A program made the translations under genes and the position numbers. 64,000 nucleotides of DNA from Nitratireductor aquimarinus. GTDB lineage: Bacteria; Pseudomonadota; Alphaproteobacteria; Rhizobiales; Rhizobiaceae. The notes beneath the pieces were generated by a model. The model had not been told where the DNA came from and searched no databases. It saw nothing but the letters and a program-made list of their open reading frames with translations. The stretch is from positions 620,001-684,000 of the forward strand of contig NZ_JAFKDE010000002.1 of NCBI RefSeq assembly GCF_017255295.1. Reading direction: 5' to 3'. Within the stretch, counting starts at the first letter, position 1, and the number at the start of each line of letters is the position of its first letter. This document shows, piece by piece, positions 1 through 7,820 of this stretch.

Positions 1-12
1 CTGGTTTTCTGA
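1..12 (+). CDS. Possible 3' end of an upstream gene (ctaB/cyoE expected)
   Basis: The first four codons in frame 1 read L-V-F-stop and end 10 bases before the next start codon. In Hyphomicrobiales the gene upstream of coxF-ctaG is usually ctaB (protoheme IX farnesyltransferase). Four codons cannot identify a family, so this is inference from gene order only. Confidence 0.3.
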   Translation: MVF

Positions 13-22
13 GGTGGCTTTG

Positions 23-178
23 ATGGACAAGGATTTCGTCAAACCGACCGAAGCTCAGCTGAAGGCGCGCCGCAAGCGCTCCGTCGCGCTTGCCATTGCG
101 CTCGCTGCTTTCGTCGTCATCGTCTATATCGGCAGCCTGGCCAAGATCGGACCCGGCCTGTTCGAGCGCGGCATGTAG
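23..178 (+). CDS. CoxF-like small membrane protein (51 aa)
   Basis: A 51-residue ORF starts at ATG 23 and stops at TAG 178. It has a short charged N-terminus rich in Lys/Arg (around residues 7-19), one hydrophobic helix at about residues 20-40, and a short C-terminal tail. This is the architecture of the small CoxF proteins found between ctaB and ctaG in alphaproteobacterial cytochrome c oxidase operons. The gene ends 7 bases before the ctaG start and so is almost certainly cotranscribed. The exact role is not settled; an accessory role in oxidase assembly is inferred from context. Confidence 0.7.
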   Translation: MDKDFVKPTEAQLKARRKRSVALAIALAAFVVIVYIGSLAKIGPGLFERGM

Positions 179-185
179 GTGTGAC

Positions 186-800
186 ATGAGCAGCGAAACC
201 ACGGACCGGGAAAAGAAGGCGGGCAACCGCAACCGCACGGCAGCGATCGTATGCTGCGCGGTCGTTGGCGGCATGGTGGGCATGGCCTACGCAGCCGTGC
301 CGCTCTACCAGCTTTTCTGTCAGGTGACGGGCTACGGGGGTACGACGCAGCGCGTCGAGCAGTATTCCGACACCATTCTGGACCGGACGATCACGGTGCG
401 TTTCGACGCAAACACCAATGGTGTGCCGTGGGAGTTCAAGCCGGTGCAGCGCGACATCACGCTGCGTCTGGGCGAAACGAAGCAGATTTCCTACGTTTCG
501 CGCAATCTGGCTGACTACCCCACCTGGGGCACGGCGACGTTCAATGTGTCGCCGCCGCAGGCGGGCGCTTATTTCAACAAGGTTGAGTGCTTCTGCTTTA
601 CCGAACAGGAGTTGCAACCCGGCGAGTCCTATGACATGCCGGTCGTGTTCTTTGTCGACCCGGAGATCGTCAACGTGCCCGAACTTAAAGACCTTAAAAC
701 AATTACGCTTTCCTACACATTCTTCCCGCTTGAGAAGAAGGCGCCGGTCGTTGCCGCGCCCAAAACAAACACCAATCAGAACGAAAATCTCGGGGGCTGA
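186..800 (+). CDS. ctaG: Cytochrome c oxidase assembly protein CtaG (Cox11 family)
   Basis: CtaG/Cox11 delivers copper to the CuB centre of subunit I of aa3-type cytochrome c oxidase and is anchored in the inner membrane facing the periplasm. From ATG 186 the protein is 204 aa, typical for the family. It has a basic N-terminus, one membrane helix at about residues 19-40, the conserved membrane-proximal Cys45 (LFC) and the copper-binding pair Cys135/Cys137 (ECFCF). An in-frame start at 90 exists, but it would overlap coxF and precede the conserved N-terminus, so 186 is preferred. The stop lies one base before the ctaE start. Confidence 0.95.
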   Translation: MSSETTDREKKAGNRNRTAAIVCCAVVGGMVGMAYAAVPLYQLFCQVTGYGGTTQRVEQYSDTILDRTITVRFDANTNGVPWEFKPVQRDITLRLGETKQISYVSRNLADYPTWGTATFNVSPPQAGAYFNKVECFCFTEQELQPGESYDMPVVFFVDPEIVNVPELKDLKTITLSYTFFPLEKKAPVVAAPKTNTNQNENLGG

Positions 801-801
801 C

Positions 802-1686
802 ATGGCCGACGCGCACGCAAAACATCATGACTATCACATCATCGATCCCAGCCCGTGGCCCTTCTTGGGTTCGCTGGGCGCCCTGGTCATGTCCATCGGC
901 GGCATCGCCTGGATGAAGGCCCTGAACGGGACCGATTTCACGATCTTCGGCTTCGATCTCGCCGCAAGCAATTACTGGCTGTTCCTGATCGGCCTCTTCA
1001 TCGTGCTCTTCACCATGTATTCGTGGTGGGCGGACACGATCCAGGAGGGCCGCGAGGGCCATCACACGCGTGTTGTGGCGCTTCACCTGCGCTACGGCAT
1101 GATCATGTTCATCGCTTCGGAGCTGATGTTCTTCGTGGCATGGTTCTGGGCGTTCTTCGACGCCAGCCTGTTCCCGGGCGAGCTGGTTCAGGAGACGCGC
1201 GCCGAATTCACCGGCGGAACCTGGCCGCCCGTCGGAGTCGAGGTTCTCGATCCCTTCCACCTGCCGCTGTACAACACGATCATTCTGCTGCTTTCGGGCA
1301 CGACGGCGACCTGGGCGCACCACGCCCTGCTCGAGAATGACCGCAAGGGCCTCGTCTGGGGGCTGGCGCTGACCGTTGCGCTCGGCGTTCTCTTCTCCGC
1401 CGTGCAGATCTACGAGTACATGCACGCACCGTTCGCGTTCGCCGATTCCATCTATGGCGCGACCTTCTACATGGCGACCGGCTTCCACGGCTTCCACGTG
1501 TTCATCGGCACGATCTTCCTGCTGGTGTGCCTGCTGCGCGCAATGGCCGGCGACTTCTCGCCCGAGCGCCACTTCGCTTTCGAGGCGGCTGCCTGGTACT
1601 GGCACTTCGTTGACGTTGTCTGGCTGTTCCTCTTCGTCTTCATCTATGTCTGGGCCTCTTCGGGCGCGACGATCGCACATATGTAA
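802..1686 (+). CDS. ctaE: Cytochrome c oxidase subunit III
   Basis: Subunit III of the aa3-type terminal oxidase, a multi-spanning membrane protein that stabilises the catalytic core. From ATG 802 it is 294 aa, with about seven membrane helices and typical segments such as YHIIDPSPWPFLGSLGA near the N-terminus, the WWADTI and H-T-x-V-V motif after helix 2, and the C-terminal AAWYWHFVDVVWLFLF. Much longer in-frame extensions would overlap ctaG and are rejected. It follows ctaG by one base and is followed by a strong terminator, so it closes the coxF-ctaG-ctaE transcription unit. Confidence 0.97.
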   Translation: MADAHAKHHDYHIIDPSPWPFLGSLGALVMSIGGIAWMKALNGTDFTIFGFDLAASNYWLFLIGLFIVLFTMYSWWADTIQEGREGHHTRVVALHLRYGMIMFIASELMFFVAWFWAFFDASLFPGELVQETRAEFTGGTWPPVGVEVLDPFHLPLYNTIILLLSGTTATWAHHALLENDRKGLVWGLALTVALGVLFSAVQIYEYMHAPFAFADSIYGATFYMATGFHGFHVFIGTIFLLVCLLRAMAGDFSPERHFAFEAAAWYWHFVDVVWLFLFVFIYVWASSGATIAHM

Positions 1687-1709
1687 TCCCGCCCAGTGGG
1701 GGAACATGG

Positions 1710-1746
1710 AAACGGCCGGGGAGACCCGGCCGTTTTCTTTTTTGGG
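1710..1746 (+). terminator. Rho-independent terminator after ctaE
   Basis: A perfect GC-rich stem (AACGGCCGGG / CCCGGCCGTT) with a GAGA loop is followed by a T-rich tract. It begins 24 bases after the ctaE stop. Confidence 0.9.
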
Positions 1747-1884
1747 GCGCAATTTGCCTGTAGCGGTGAAACCCTTCGCGCTGCGACAGGGCGAGGCGTC
1801 GACCCGACCGGGCCGACTGTGTTAAGCGGCTTTATCAAACGCCCATCCGCGATGGGGCGGGGCTGCAATCCGGATTGGATGTGA

Positions 1885-2301
1885 ATGACGGTGCCTGAGA
1901 ACAATGAGCGTGGCGACGAACCTGTCGTCGACAAGGCCATCTGGCCACCGGTCGATCCCGTGAGTGCGGGGCTCGGCGGACGGTGTCCGCGGTGCGGGGA
2001 AGGGCGGCTCTTCTCCGGCTTTCTGACCGTGGGGCGCGGGTGCCACAATTGCGGTCTGGATTACAGCTTTGCCGATGCCGGCGATGGACCGGCCGTGTTC
2101 GTCATACTGATCATCGGCTTTCTCATCGTCGGGCTGGCGCTCTGGATGGAGGTTTCGCTCGGACCGTCGCTCTGGGTGCATTTCCTTCTGTGGATCCCGC
2201 TGGCGATCGTTCTGTGCCTGACGGCGCTGCGGCTCATGAAAGGGCTTTTGATCGCACTGCAATACCGCAACAAGGCTGCTCAGGGAGAGCTGGACCAGTA
2301 A
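1885..2301 (+). CDS. DUF983 family membrane protein
   Basis: A 138-aa protein of the DUF983 family, which sits in the cytochrome oxidase gene neighbourhood of alphaproteobacteria. Two CxxC pairs (CPRCGEG near residue 35 and CHNCGLD near residue 53) suggest a small zinc-ribbon-like fold. They are followed by two hydrophobic helices at about residues 70-90 and 95-120. Its stop codon overlaps the SURF1 start by one base (TAATG), so the two are translationally coupled. No biochemical function is established; a role in oxidase assembly is inferred from context. Confidence 0.85.
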   Translation: MTVPENNERGDEPVVDKAIWPPVDPVSAGLGGRCPRCGEGRLFSGFLTVGRGCHNCGLDYSFADAGDGPAVFVILIIGFLIVGLALWMEVSLGPSLWVHFLLWIPLAIVLCLTALRLMKGLLIALQYRNKAAQGELDQ

Positions 2302-3053
2302 TGGCCGCATCGGAAACGACTGCATCCCGCCGGTCTGGCATGACCTGGCTTCTGCTTCTGCTGAGCCTTGTGGTGCTTGCCTGTCTTCTGGCACTCGGCA
2401 CCTGGCAGGTGCAACGGCTCTACTGGAAGGAAGCGCTGATCGCGCAGATCGAAGAGCGGGTCAATGCGGATCCCGTCGATCTGGAGAGCATGGAGCGGAT
2501 CTATGCCGAGAGCGGCGATGTGGAATACCGCCCGCTCCAGGTGGAGGGGGCGTTCCGGCACACTGGCGAGCGCCATTACTTTGCGACCTGGAAGGGGCAG
2601 TCGGGCTATTTCGTCCACACGCCGCTGAAGCTTGACGATGGCCGCTTCATCTTCGTCAATCGCGGGTTCGTTCCGTTCGACCGCAAGGACGCCGAGGCAC
2701 GCGCCGAAGGGCAGGTGGTCGGCGGTGTGCGGGTTGCCGGACTGGCGCGCAACGGCATTGAGGAGAAGCCGTCCTTCATCGTTCCCGAGAATGACGAAGC
2801 CAAGAACATCTTCTACTGGAAGGATCTGAAGGCAATGGCGACAACGGCCGGGCTGCCCGAGGCCTCGCGCGTGCTGCCATTTTATATGGATGCCGATGAT
2901 TCGCCCAATCCCGGCGGTCTGCCCGTGGGCGGCGTGACGCGCATCGACCTTCCCAACAGCCATCTGCAATATGCGATCACCTGGTACGGGCTGGCGGTGG
3001 CGCTTTGCGGGGTGCTGTTTGTCTGGTGGCGGAGAAATCGCCGGCGCTCTTGA
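2301..3053 (+). CDS. SURF1 family cytochrome oxidase biogenesis protein
   Basis: SURF1 proteins help insert heme a into subunit I of cytochrome c oxidase. The 250-aa protein has the family's two-helix layout: helix 1 at about residues 14-35 ending in LGTWQVQRL, a periplasmic domain with the conserved NRGFVP and an NIFYW segment, and helix 2 at about residues 220-240 preceded by [11 protein letters not shown]. It starts at the ATG overlapping the DUF983 stop. ispH follows 49 bases later, so it may belong to the same unit. Confidence 0.93.
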   Translation: MAASETTASRRSGMTWLLLLLSLVVLACLLALGTWQVQRLYWKEALIAQIEERVNADPVDLESMERIYAESGDVEYRPLQVEGAFRHTGERHYFATWKGQSGYFVHTPLKLDDGRFIFVNRGFVPFDRKDAEARAEGQVVGGVRVAGLARNGIEEKPSFIVPENDEAKNIFYWKDLKAMATTAGLPEASRVLPFYMDADDSPNPGGLPVGGVTRIDLPNSHLQYAITWYGLAVALCGVLFVWWRRNRRRS

Positions 3054-3102
3054 CATTGATCGCCTGACACCGCCAATTCCGGCCCGAGCAAGGGGAAGAC
3101 AG

Positions 3103-4116
3103 ATGACGGCTGCCGATATGACAAAACAGAAGCTGACGGTGCGGCTTTGCGGTCCGCGTGGTTTCTGCGCGGGCGTTGACCGCGCCATCCAGATCGTTGT
3201 TCTGGCCCTGAAGAAATACGGGGCTCCGGTCTATGTGCGCCACGAGATCGTGCACAATCGCTATGTGGTGGAGGGCCTGCAGGAACGCGGCGCCGTGTTC
3301 ATCGAAGAGCTGAACGAGATCCCCGAGGAACACCGCGACAGCCCGGTTGTGTTCTCCGCGCATGGCGTGCCGAAATCGGTGCCCGCCGATGCGCAGAACC
3401 GCAACCTGTTCTATCTCGACGCCACGTGCCCGCTCGTTTCCAAGGTGCACAAGCAGGCCATGCGGCACCACCGGCTTGGCCGCCATGTGCTTCTGATCGG
3501 CCATGCGGGTCATCCCGAGGTGATCGGCACGATGGGGCAGCTGCCGGAAGGCACGGTGACGCTGGTGGAAACCGTGGAAGGCGCGAACGCGCTGGTGCGC
3601 CCGGAAGGGGTGGAGCTTGGCTTCGTCAGCCAGACGACGCTTTCGGTGGAGGATACGGCGGACATTCTGAAGGCGCTTGAAGAGCGTTTTCCGGATCTGC
3701 ATGCGCCGGCGGCCGAATCCATCTGTTACGCCACCACGAACCGCCAGGAGGCGGTGAAGAAGGCTGCGCCGGGGGCGGACCTGTTTCTGGTCGTCGGCGC
3801 GCCGAACTCCTCCAATTCGCGCCGTCTGGTGGAAGTGGCGGAGCGCGCCGGCGCAAAGCGTTCGCTGCTGGTACAGCGCGCGTCCGAGATCCCGTGGGAC
3901 GAGGTGGGCGGCATTCGCGTGCTCGGCCTTTCGGCTGGCGCTTCTGCCCCCGAGATCATCGTCAACGAAATCATCGATGCGTTCGGCGAGCGCTTCGACA
4001 TCAATGTCGAGCTCGCGATCACGGCCGAGGAGACGGAGAATTTCCCCGTCATGCGCGCCATCAGGGACGTGGAATTGACCAGCGCCGACATGGCCTTTGT
4101 GAACGGCAACGCATAA
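3103..4116 (+). CDS. ispH: 4-hydroxy-3-methylbut-2-enyl diphosphate reductase
   Basis: IspH (LytB) performs the last step of the MEP isoprenoid pathway, reducing HMBPP to IPP and DMAPP with a [4Fe-4S] cluster. From ATG 3103 it is 337 aa. The cluster cysteines lie in [13 protein letters not shown] (Cys22), in [11 protein letters not shown] and in [11 protein letters not shown]; the [13 protein letters not shown] segment is also typical. Start 3103 is chosen because it has an AGGGGAAG Shine-Dalgarno; ATG 3118 is an alternative. Upstream in-frame extension would overlap surf1. The gene is two bases from thrB. Confidence 0.97.
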   Translation: MTAADMTKQKLTVRLCGPRGFCAGVDRAIQIVVLALKKYGAPVYVRHEIVHNRYVVEGLQERGAVFIEELNEIPEEHRDSPVVFSAHGVPKSVPADAQNRNLFYLDATCPLVSKVHKQAMRHHRLGRHVLLIGHAGHPEVIGTMGQLPEGTVTLVETVEGANALVRPEGVELGFVSQTTLSVEDTADILKALEERFPDLHAPAAESICYATTNRQEAVKKAAPGADLFLVVGAPNSSNSRRLVEVAERAGAKRSLLVQRASEIPWDEVGGIRVLGLSAGASAPEIIVNEIIDAFGERFDINVELAITAEETENFPVMRAIRDVELTSADMAFVNGNA

Positions 4117-4118
4117 GC

Positions 4119-5087
4119 ATGGCAGTCTATACGGATATTACCGAACTCGAACTCGGTGCGCTCCTGAAGGAATACGACGTCGGTGACCTGCTCTCCTACA
4201 AGGGCATTGCCGAGGGGTCGGAAAACTCCAACTACATGCTGCACACGTCGAAGGCGGCTTTCATCCTGACGCTTTATGAGCGGCGGGTGGAGCGCTCGGA
4301 CCTGCCGTTCTTTCTGGGGCTGATGGAGCATCTGGCGCAGAATGGCGTGAACTGCCCGCTGCCGGTGCACCGGCGCGATGGTGTGGTGGTGAGCGAGATT
4401 GCCGAACGGCCTGCTGCGCTGATCACCTTTCTGGAAGGGATGTGGCTGCGGAAGCCCGCGCCAAGGCACTGCCGCGAAGTGGGCAAGGCGATGGCCGGCA
4501 TGCATCTCGCCGGGCAGGGCTTTGAGCTGACGCGGCCCAATGCGCTGACGGTGGGCGACTGGCGTCCGCTCTGGGAGAAGGCAAAGCCGCGCGCCGACGA
4601 AGTGGAGCCGGGGCTGGTGTCCGAAGTGGAGGCCGATCTGGCCGCTCTGACGGCAGGCTGGCCGCAGGATCTGCCCACCGGCATCATCCATGCCGATCTC
4701 TTCCCCGACAATGTGTTCTTCCTCGGCGACGAGGTGTCGGGCATCATCGATTTCTATTTCGCCTGCAATGATCTCCTGGCCTATGACATCGCCACCTGCC
4801 TGAATGCATGGTGCTTTGAGGCGGATGGTTCCTACAATCTGACCAAGGGAACGGCGCTGCTCGAGGGCTATCAGTCCGTGCGGCCGCTGGAGCAGGCCGA
4901 GATTGCGGCGCTGCCGCTTCTGGCGCGCGGTTCGGCGCTGCGCTTCATGCTGACGCGGCTCTATGACTGGCTGACGATCCCTGACGGCGCGCTGGTGAAC
5001 AAGCGCGACCCGATGGAATATGTGCGCCGTCTGCGCTTCCACCGGCAAATCAGCTCACCTTCGGAATATGGGATCGGCATAAAGTGA
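4119..5087 (+). CDS. thrB: Homoserine kinase (ThrB, APH-fold type)
   Basis: Phosphorylates homoserine on the threonine pathway. This is the aminoglycoside-phosphotransferase-fold homoserine kinase typical of alpha- and gammaproteobacteria, not the GHMP type of E. coli. It is 322 aa, with the catalytic loop [14 protein letters not shown] and the metal-binding Asp in [11 protein letters not shown]. The start at ATG 4119 lies two bases after ispH. The end overlaps the rnhA GTG start by four bases (GTGA). thrC lies about 8 kb away on the other strand. Confidence 0.95.
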   Translation: MAVYTDITELELGALLKEYDVGDLLSYKGIAEGSENSNYMLHTSKAAFILTLYERRVERSDLPFFLGLMEHLAQNGVNCPLPVHRRDGVVVSEIAERPAALITFLEGMWLRKPAPRHCREVGKAMAGMHLAGQGFELTRPNALTVGDWRPLWEKAKPRADEVEPGLVSEVEADLAALTAGWPQDLPTGIIHADLFPDNVFFLGDEVSGIIDFYFACNDLLAYDIATCLNAWCFEADGSYNLTKGTALLEGYQSVRPLEQAEIAALPLLARGSALRFMLTRLYDWLTIPDGALVNKRDPMEYVRRLRFHRQISSPSEYGIGIK

Positions 5088-5530
5088 CAAGCGTGGAAAT
5101 TTACACCGACGGAGCCTGCTCGGGAAATCCGGGGCCGGGCGGCTGGGGCGCGCTGCTGCGCTTCAACGGCACGGAAAAGGAACTGTCGGGCGGCGAAGCC
5201 GAGACCACGAACAACCGGATGGAGCTTCAGGCAGCCATCGAGGCGCTGAGTGCGCTCAAGCGGCCCTGCGACGTCGATCTCTACACGGACAGTGTTTATG
5301 TCCGCGACGGCATTTCCGGCTGGATCGAGGGCTGGAAGCGCAATGGCTGGAAAACGGCTGCCAAGAAGCCGGTGAAGAATGCCGAGCTCTGGCAGGCGCT
5401 GGACGAGGCGCGCCGCCGCCACCAGATCAAGTGGCACTGGGTGAAGGGCCATGCGGGCCACCCCGAGAACGAGCGCGCCGACGCTCTGGCGCGGGCTGGC
5501 ATGGAGCCGTTCAAGAAGAATCGCCGCTGA
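5084..5530 (+). CDS. rnhA: Ribonuclease HI
   Basis: Cleaves the RNA strand of RNA:DNA hybrids. It is 148 aa with the four catalytic acidic residues in place: Asp in [17 protein letters not shown], Glu in [12 protein letters not shown], Asp in LYTDSVYV and Asp in NERADALA. The start codon is GTG within the overlapping GTGA at the end of thrB, indicating translational coupling. The gene is followed by a bidirectional terminator. Confidence 0.97.
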   Translation: MTSVEIYTDGACSGNPGPGGWGALLRFNGTEKELSGGEAETTNNRMELQAAIEALSALKRPCDVDLYTDSVYVRDGISGWIEGWKRNGWKTAAKKPVKNAELWQALDEARRRHQIKWHWVKGHAGHPENERADALARAGMEPFKKNRR

Positions 5531-5565
5531 GGCGCGAAGCGCTGCGGGCAGGCGCCCATTGACGC

Positions 5566-5604
5566 AAAAAGGCCGGCCGAGATGTCTCGACCGGCCTTTT
5601 CCAT
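5566..5604. terminator. Bidirectional terminator between rnhA and the peroxiredoxin gene
   Basis: A long stem (AAAAGGCCGG / CCGGCCTTTT, extended inward by CGAGA / TCTCG) has A-rich and T-rich flanks. It therefore works in both directions for the convergent rnhA and peroxiredoxin genes. Confidence 0.9.
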
Positions 5605-5610
5605 TCAGTA

Positions 5611-6102
5611 TCAGGCCTGAAGCTGTTCAAGGATACGGGCGGCGCCGCTGGTCTCGGCCTCGCCGGGATTTTCCTCGACATTGATGGTTTTCACCACGCC
5701 GTCTTCGACAATCATCGAGTAGCGCTTGGAGCGGCTGCCAAGACCGGCGACCGACAGGTCGATGTCGAGGCCGAGCGCCTTGGTGAAATCGCCATTGCCA
5801 TCGGCGATGAAGGTGATCTTGTCCTGCGCGCCGGTGAAGCCCGCCCAGGCCTTCATGACGAACGCGTCATTGACCGAGACAACGGCAATGTCGTCCGCGC
5901 CGCGCGAACGGATTGCATCGCCATTCTCGACGAAGCCCGGCAGATGGCTGTTGCTGCAGGTCGGAGTGAAGGCACCCGGAACGCCGAAGACGACGATCCT
6001 GCGACCGGCGAAGAAATCAGGCGTTGCGACATCCGTCGCGCCATCTCCCTCAACCTTCTTGAAGGTGATCTCGGGAATGCGATCGCCAACCGATACTTTC
6101 AT
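5611..6102 (-). CDS. Peroxiredoxin (Prx5/AhpE-like, redoxin domain)
   Basis: An atypical 2-Cys/1-Cys peroxiredoxin that reduces hydrogen peroxide and alkyl hydroperoxides. From the ATG at 6102 it is 163 aa, the usual length of bacterial Prx5 proteins. The peroxidatic cysteine lies in PGAFTPTCS (the PxxxTxxC signature), and the C-terminal half has GLGSRSKRYSMIVEDG. An upstream in-frame ATG at 6132 would add ten residues; 6102 is preferred because an AGGAGT ribosome site precedes it and the conserved MKVSVGDRIPE start follows. Confidence 0.95.
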   Translation of the reverse strand: MKVSVGDRIPEITFKKVEGDGATDVATPDFFAGRRIVVFGVPGAFTPTCSNSHLPGFVENGDAIRSRGADDIAVVSVNDAFVMKAWAGFTGAQDKITFIADGNGDFTKALGLDIDLSVAGLGSRSKRYSMIVEDGVVKTINVEENPGEAETSGAARILEQLQA

Positions 6103-6138
6103 CTGGGACTCCTGAAAAACGTTTAAAATCAAATTGTT

Positions 6139-6936
6139 TTAGGGGATTTCGGATTCCCCCATGACGGCTTTCTCGCCGGCCGTCAGCGTATATATAAGAG
6201 CGCTGCCTTCAAGTTTCCCGCCTGCGTCATCGAATATTTCAACAACGAAGTTTGCCGTCTCATTCTTTTGCTCTGCGAGCTTCGGCGCGCCCAGATGGCG
6301 CGACAGGCTGTGGTCGATGAAAAGAAGAGGAGACTGTGCGCCTTCAGGCAGGCTGGCGGTCAGGGTCAGCGCGTCGGCACTGCGGCTGATATGCGTTATC
6401 CCGAAGCCCGAGCCGGCAGGGGTCGGCAGGTGTGCAAAGGCGCGCTCAACGGCGAGCGCGTCGGCGGCGTTATCGGCATCTGCTCCGGGATCGAACAGGA
6501 AAGACGCCTGAAAGGGAATGCAGATCGTTTCGCAGATGCCCAGAAACACGTCAGCGTCGATCAGCGCCACGGCGTCCGGCCGGTCCATCGTGAAGGTGAC
6601 GGGGAGCGATACGGAGTGTTTGTAGCCCGCCCATGTCACATCGCCGTCCTGAATGCGCTGTGGCGGCGGAAACTGCATGTCGACTGCGCTGACATGGGTG
6701 CTGCGCGAAACATCAAGCTGCGGCGGGATGCCCGCCGCACCGGGGTTGCGCCAGTAAGTCTTCCAGCCGGGCTTGAGTTCGATCTCCAGCGCGCCTTTGA
6801 GACGCCCCCCGGCGTCGGGCAGGCCGCTGGTGACGATGCGCACGGCCCCGCCCTCGCTCTGCTGCCACTGGCTGGAAGCGGAGAGGGCAGGCGTAGCCAG
6901 AAACAGGGGCAATGCGAGCGCGATGTGTCGAATCAT
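6139..6936 (-). CDS. Periplasmic DsbD N-terminal-like (disulfide reductase alpha-domain) protein
   Basis: A 265-aa secreted protein with a signal peptide (residues 1-20, ending ALSA). The body resembles the stand-alone DsbD/ScsB alpha-type domain: it has GWKTYWRNPGAAGIPP near residue 57 and a redox-type motif FLGICETICIPFQ, with two cysteines spaced CxxxC. In DsbD the equivalent domain passes electrons from the membrane to periplasmic thiol proteins. No membrane or thioredoxin domain is attached here, so its partner must be encoded elsewhere. The gene lies 36 bases upstream of the peroxiredoxin start and could be cotranscribed with it. Confidence 0.8.
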   Translation of the reverse strand: MIRHIALALPLFLATPALSASSQWQQSEGGAVRIVTSGLPDAGGRLKGALEIELKPGWKTYWRNPGAAGIPPQLDVSRSTHVSAVDMQFPPPQRIQDGDVTWAGYKHSVSLPVTFTMDRPDAVALIDADVFLGICETICIPFQASFLFDPGADADNAADALAVERAFAHLPTPAGSGFGITHISRSADALTLTASLPEGAQSPLLFIDHSLSRHLGAPKLAEQKNETANFVVEIFDDAGGKLEGSALIYTLTAGEKAVMGESEIP

Positions 6937-7111
6937 GGATGAAGAGTGCAGCGGCGCGGTTCGGGCGGCAACACACGCTTGCGCGCACTGGCATCATAAA
7001 TGCGTGAGCGCTGGGCCGGTCCGGGAATACATCCGCCTTTCAAGCTTCATGAAAACGCGCTAGGCTGTCTGCATGGAAATTTAGGGTGAAATCCAAGGGT
7101 ATAGCAAGGGA

Positions 7112-7693
7112 ATGACGGGACTTCCGTATCTGGAAAACCACTTCCTGATCGCGATGCCGGGCATGCGCGACGAGCGTTTTGCGCGCGCAGTCATCTATCT
7201 GTGCGCCCATAGCGAGGAAGGCGCGATGGGGCTGATCATCAATCAGCCACAGCAGCTCGCCTTTCCAGACATTCTGGTGCAGCTCGGCATTCTGGAGCAA
7301 TCCGAAGCCATCCGGCTTCCGCAGGAAGCGCGCGACATGCCGGTGCGCAATGGCGGTCCGGTGGACCGCAGCCGCGGTTTCGTTCTCCATACGGATGACT
7401 ATGTTGTGGAATCCTCCATGCCCGTTTCCGAAAGCATCTGCCTGACCGCGACGGTCGACATGCTGCGGGCCATTTCGCTCGGGCAGGGGCCGCGCCACGC
7501 GCTGATGGCGCTCGGCTATGCCGGATGGGGCGCAGGCCAGCTTGAGATGGAGATCGGCGAGAATGGCTGGCTCACATGCCCGGCCACGCCACAGCTCGTT
7601 TTCGAAGGTGATCTCGAGCACAAATATGAAGGCGTTCTCGCCACGATCGGTGTCGATGCGGCCAATCTGAGCCAGGTGGCAGGCCACGCCTGA
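7112..7693 (+). CDS. YqgE/AlgH family protein (DUF179)
   Basis: A 193-aa member of the YqgE/AlgH (DUF179) family. Typical segments are the N-terminal [27 protein letters not shown], the [14 protein letters not shown] region, and [19 protein letters not shown]. Family members are widespread in proteobacteria; their function is not established despite the AlgH name. The start ATG 7112 follows a GCAAGGGA ribosome site. The gene stands alone between a minus-strand gene and a convergent operon. Confidence 0.93.
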   Translation: MTGLPYLENHFLIAMPGMRDERFARAVIYLCAHSEEGAMGLIINQPQQLAFPDILVQLGILEQSEAIRLPQEARDMPVRNGGPVDRSRGFVLHTDDYVVESSMPVSESICLTATVDMLRAISLGQGPRHALMALGYAGWGAGQLEMEIGENGWLTCPATPQLVFEGDLEHKYEGVLATIGVDAANLSQVAGHA

Positions 7694-7720
7694 AGCGGCT
7701 CACCGTTTCATGAAAATTGC

Positions 7721-7741
7721 CGGGCGGGTCGCCGCCCGTTT
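7721..7741 (+). terminator. Weak candidate terminator after yqgE
   Basis: A seven-base-pair stem (CGGGCGG / CCGCCCG) with a GTCG loop lies 27 bases after the stop, followed by only GTTTC. A second short inverted repeat around CCGGG follows at 7746-7761. The T-tract is poor. Confidence 0.4.
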
Positions 7742-7820
7742 CATGCCGGGTCATCCCGGGCTTATGCATGAAGCCCGGGAAGGAGAGCGTTTGTCGCTCT
7801 CTTGAGGCGCATGCTTCGCC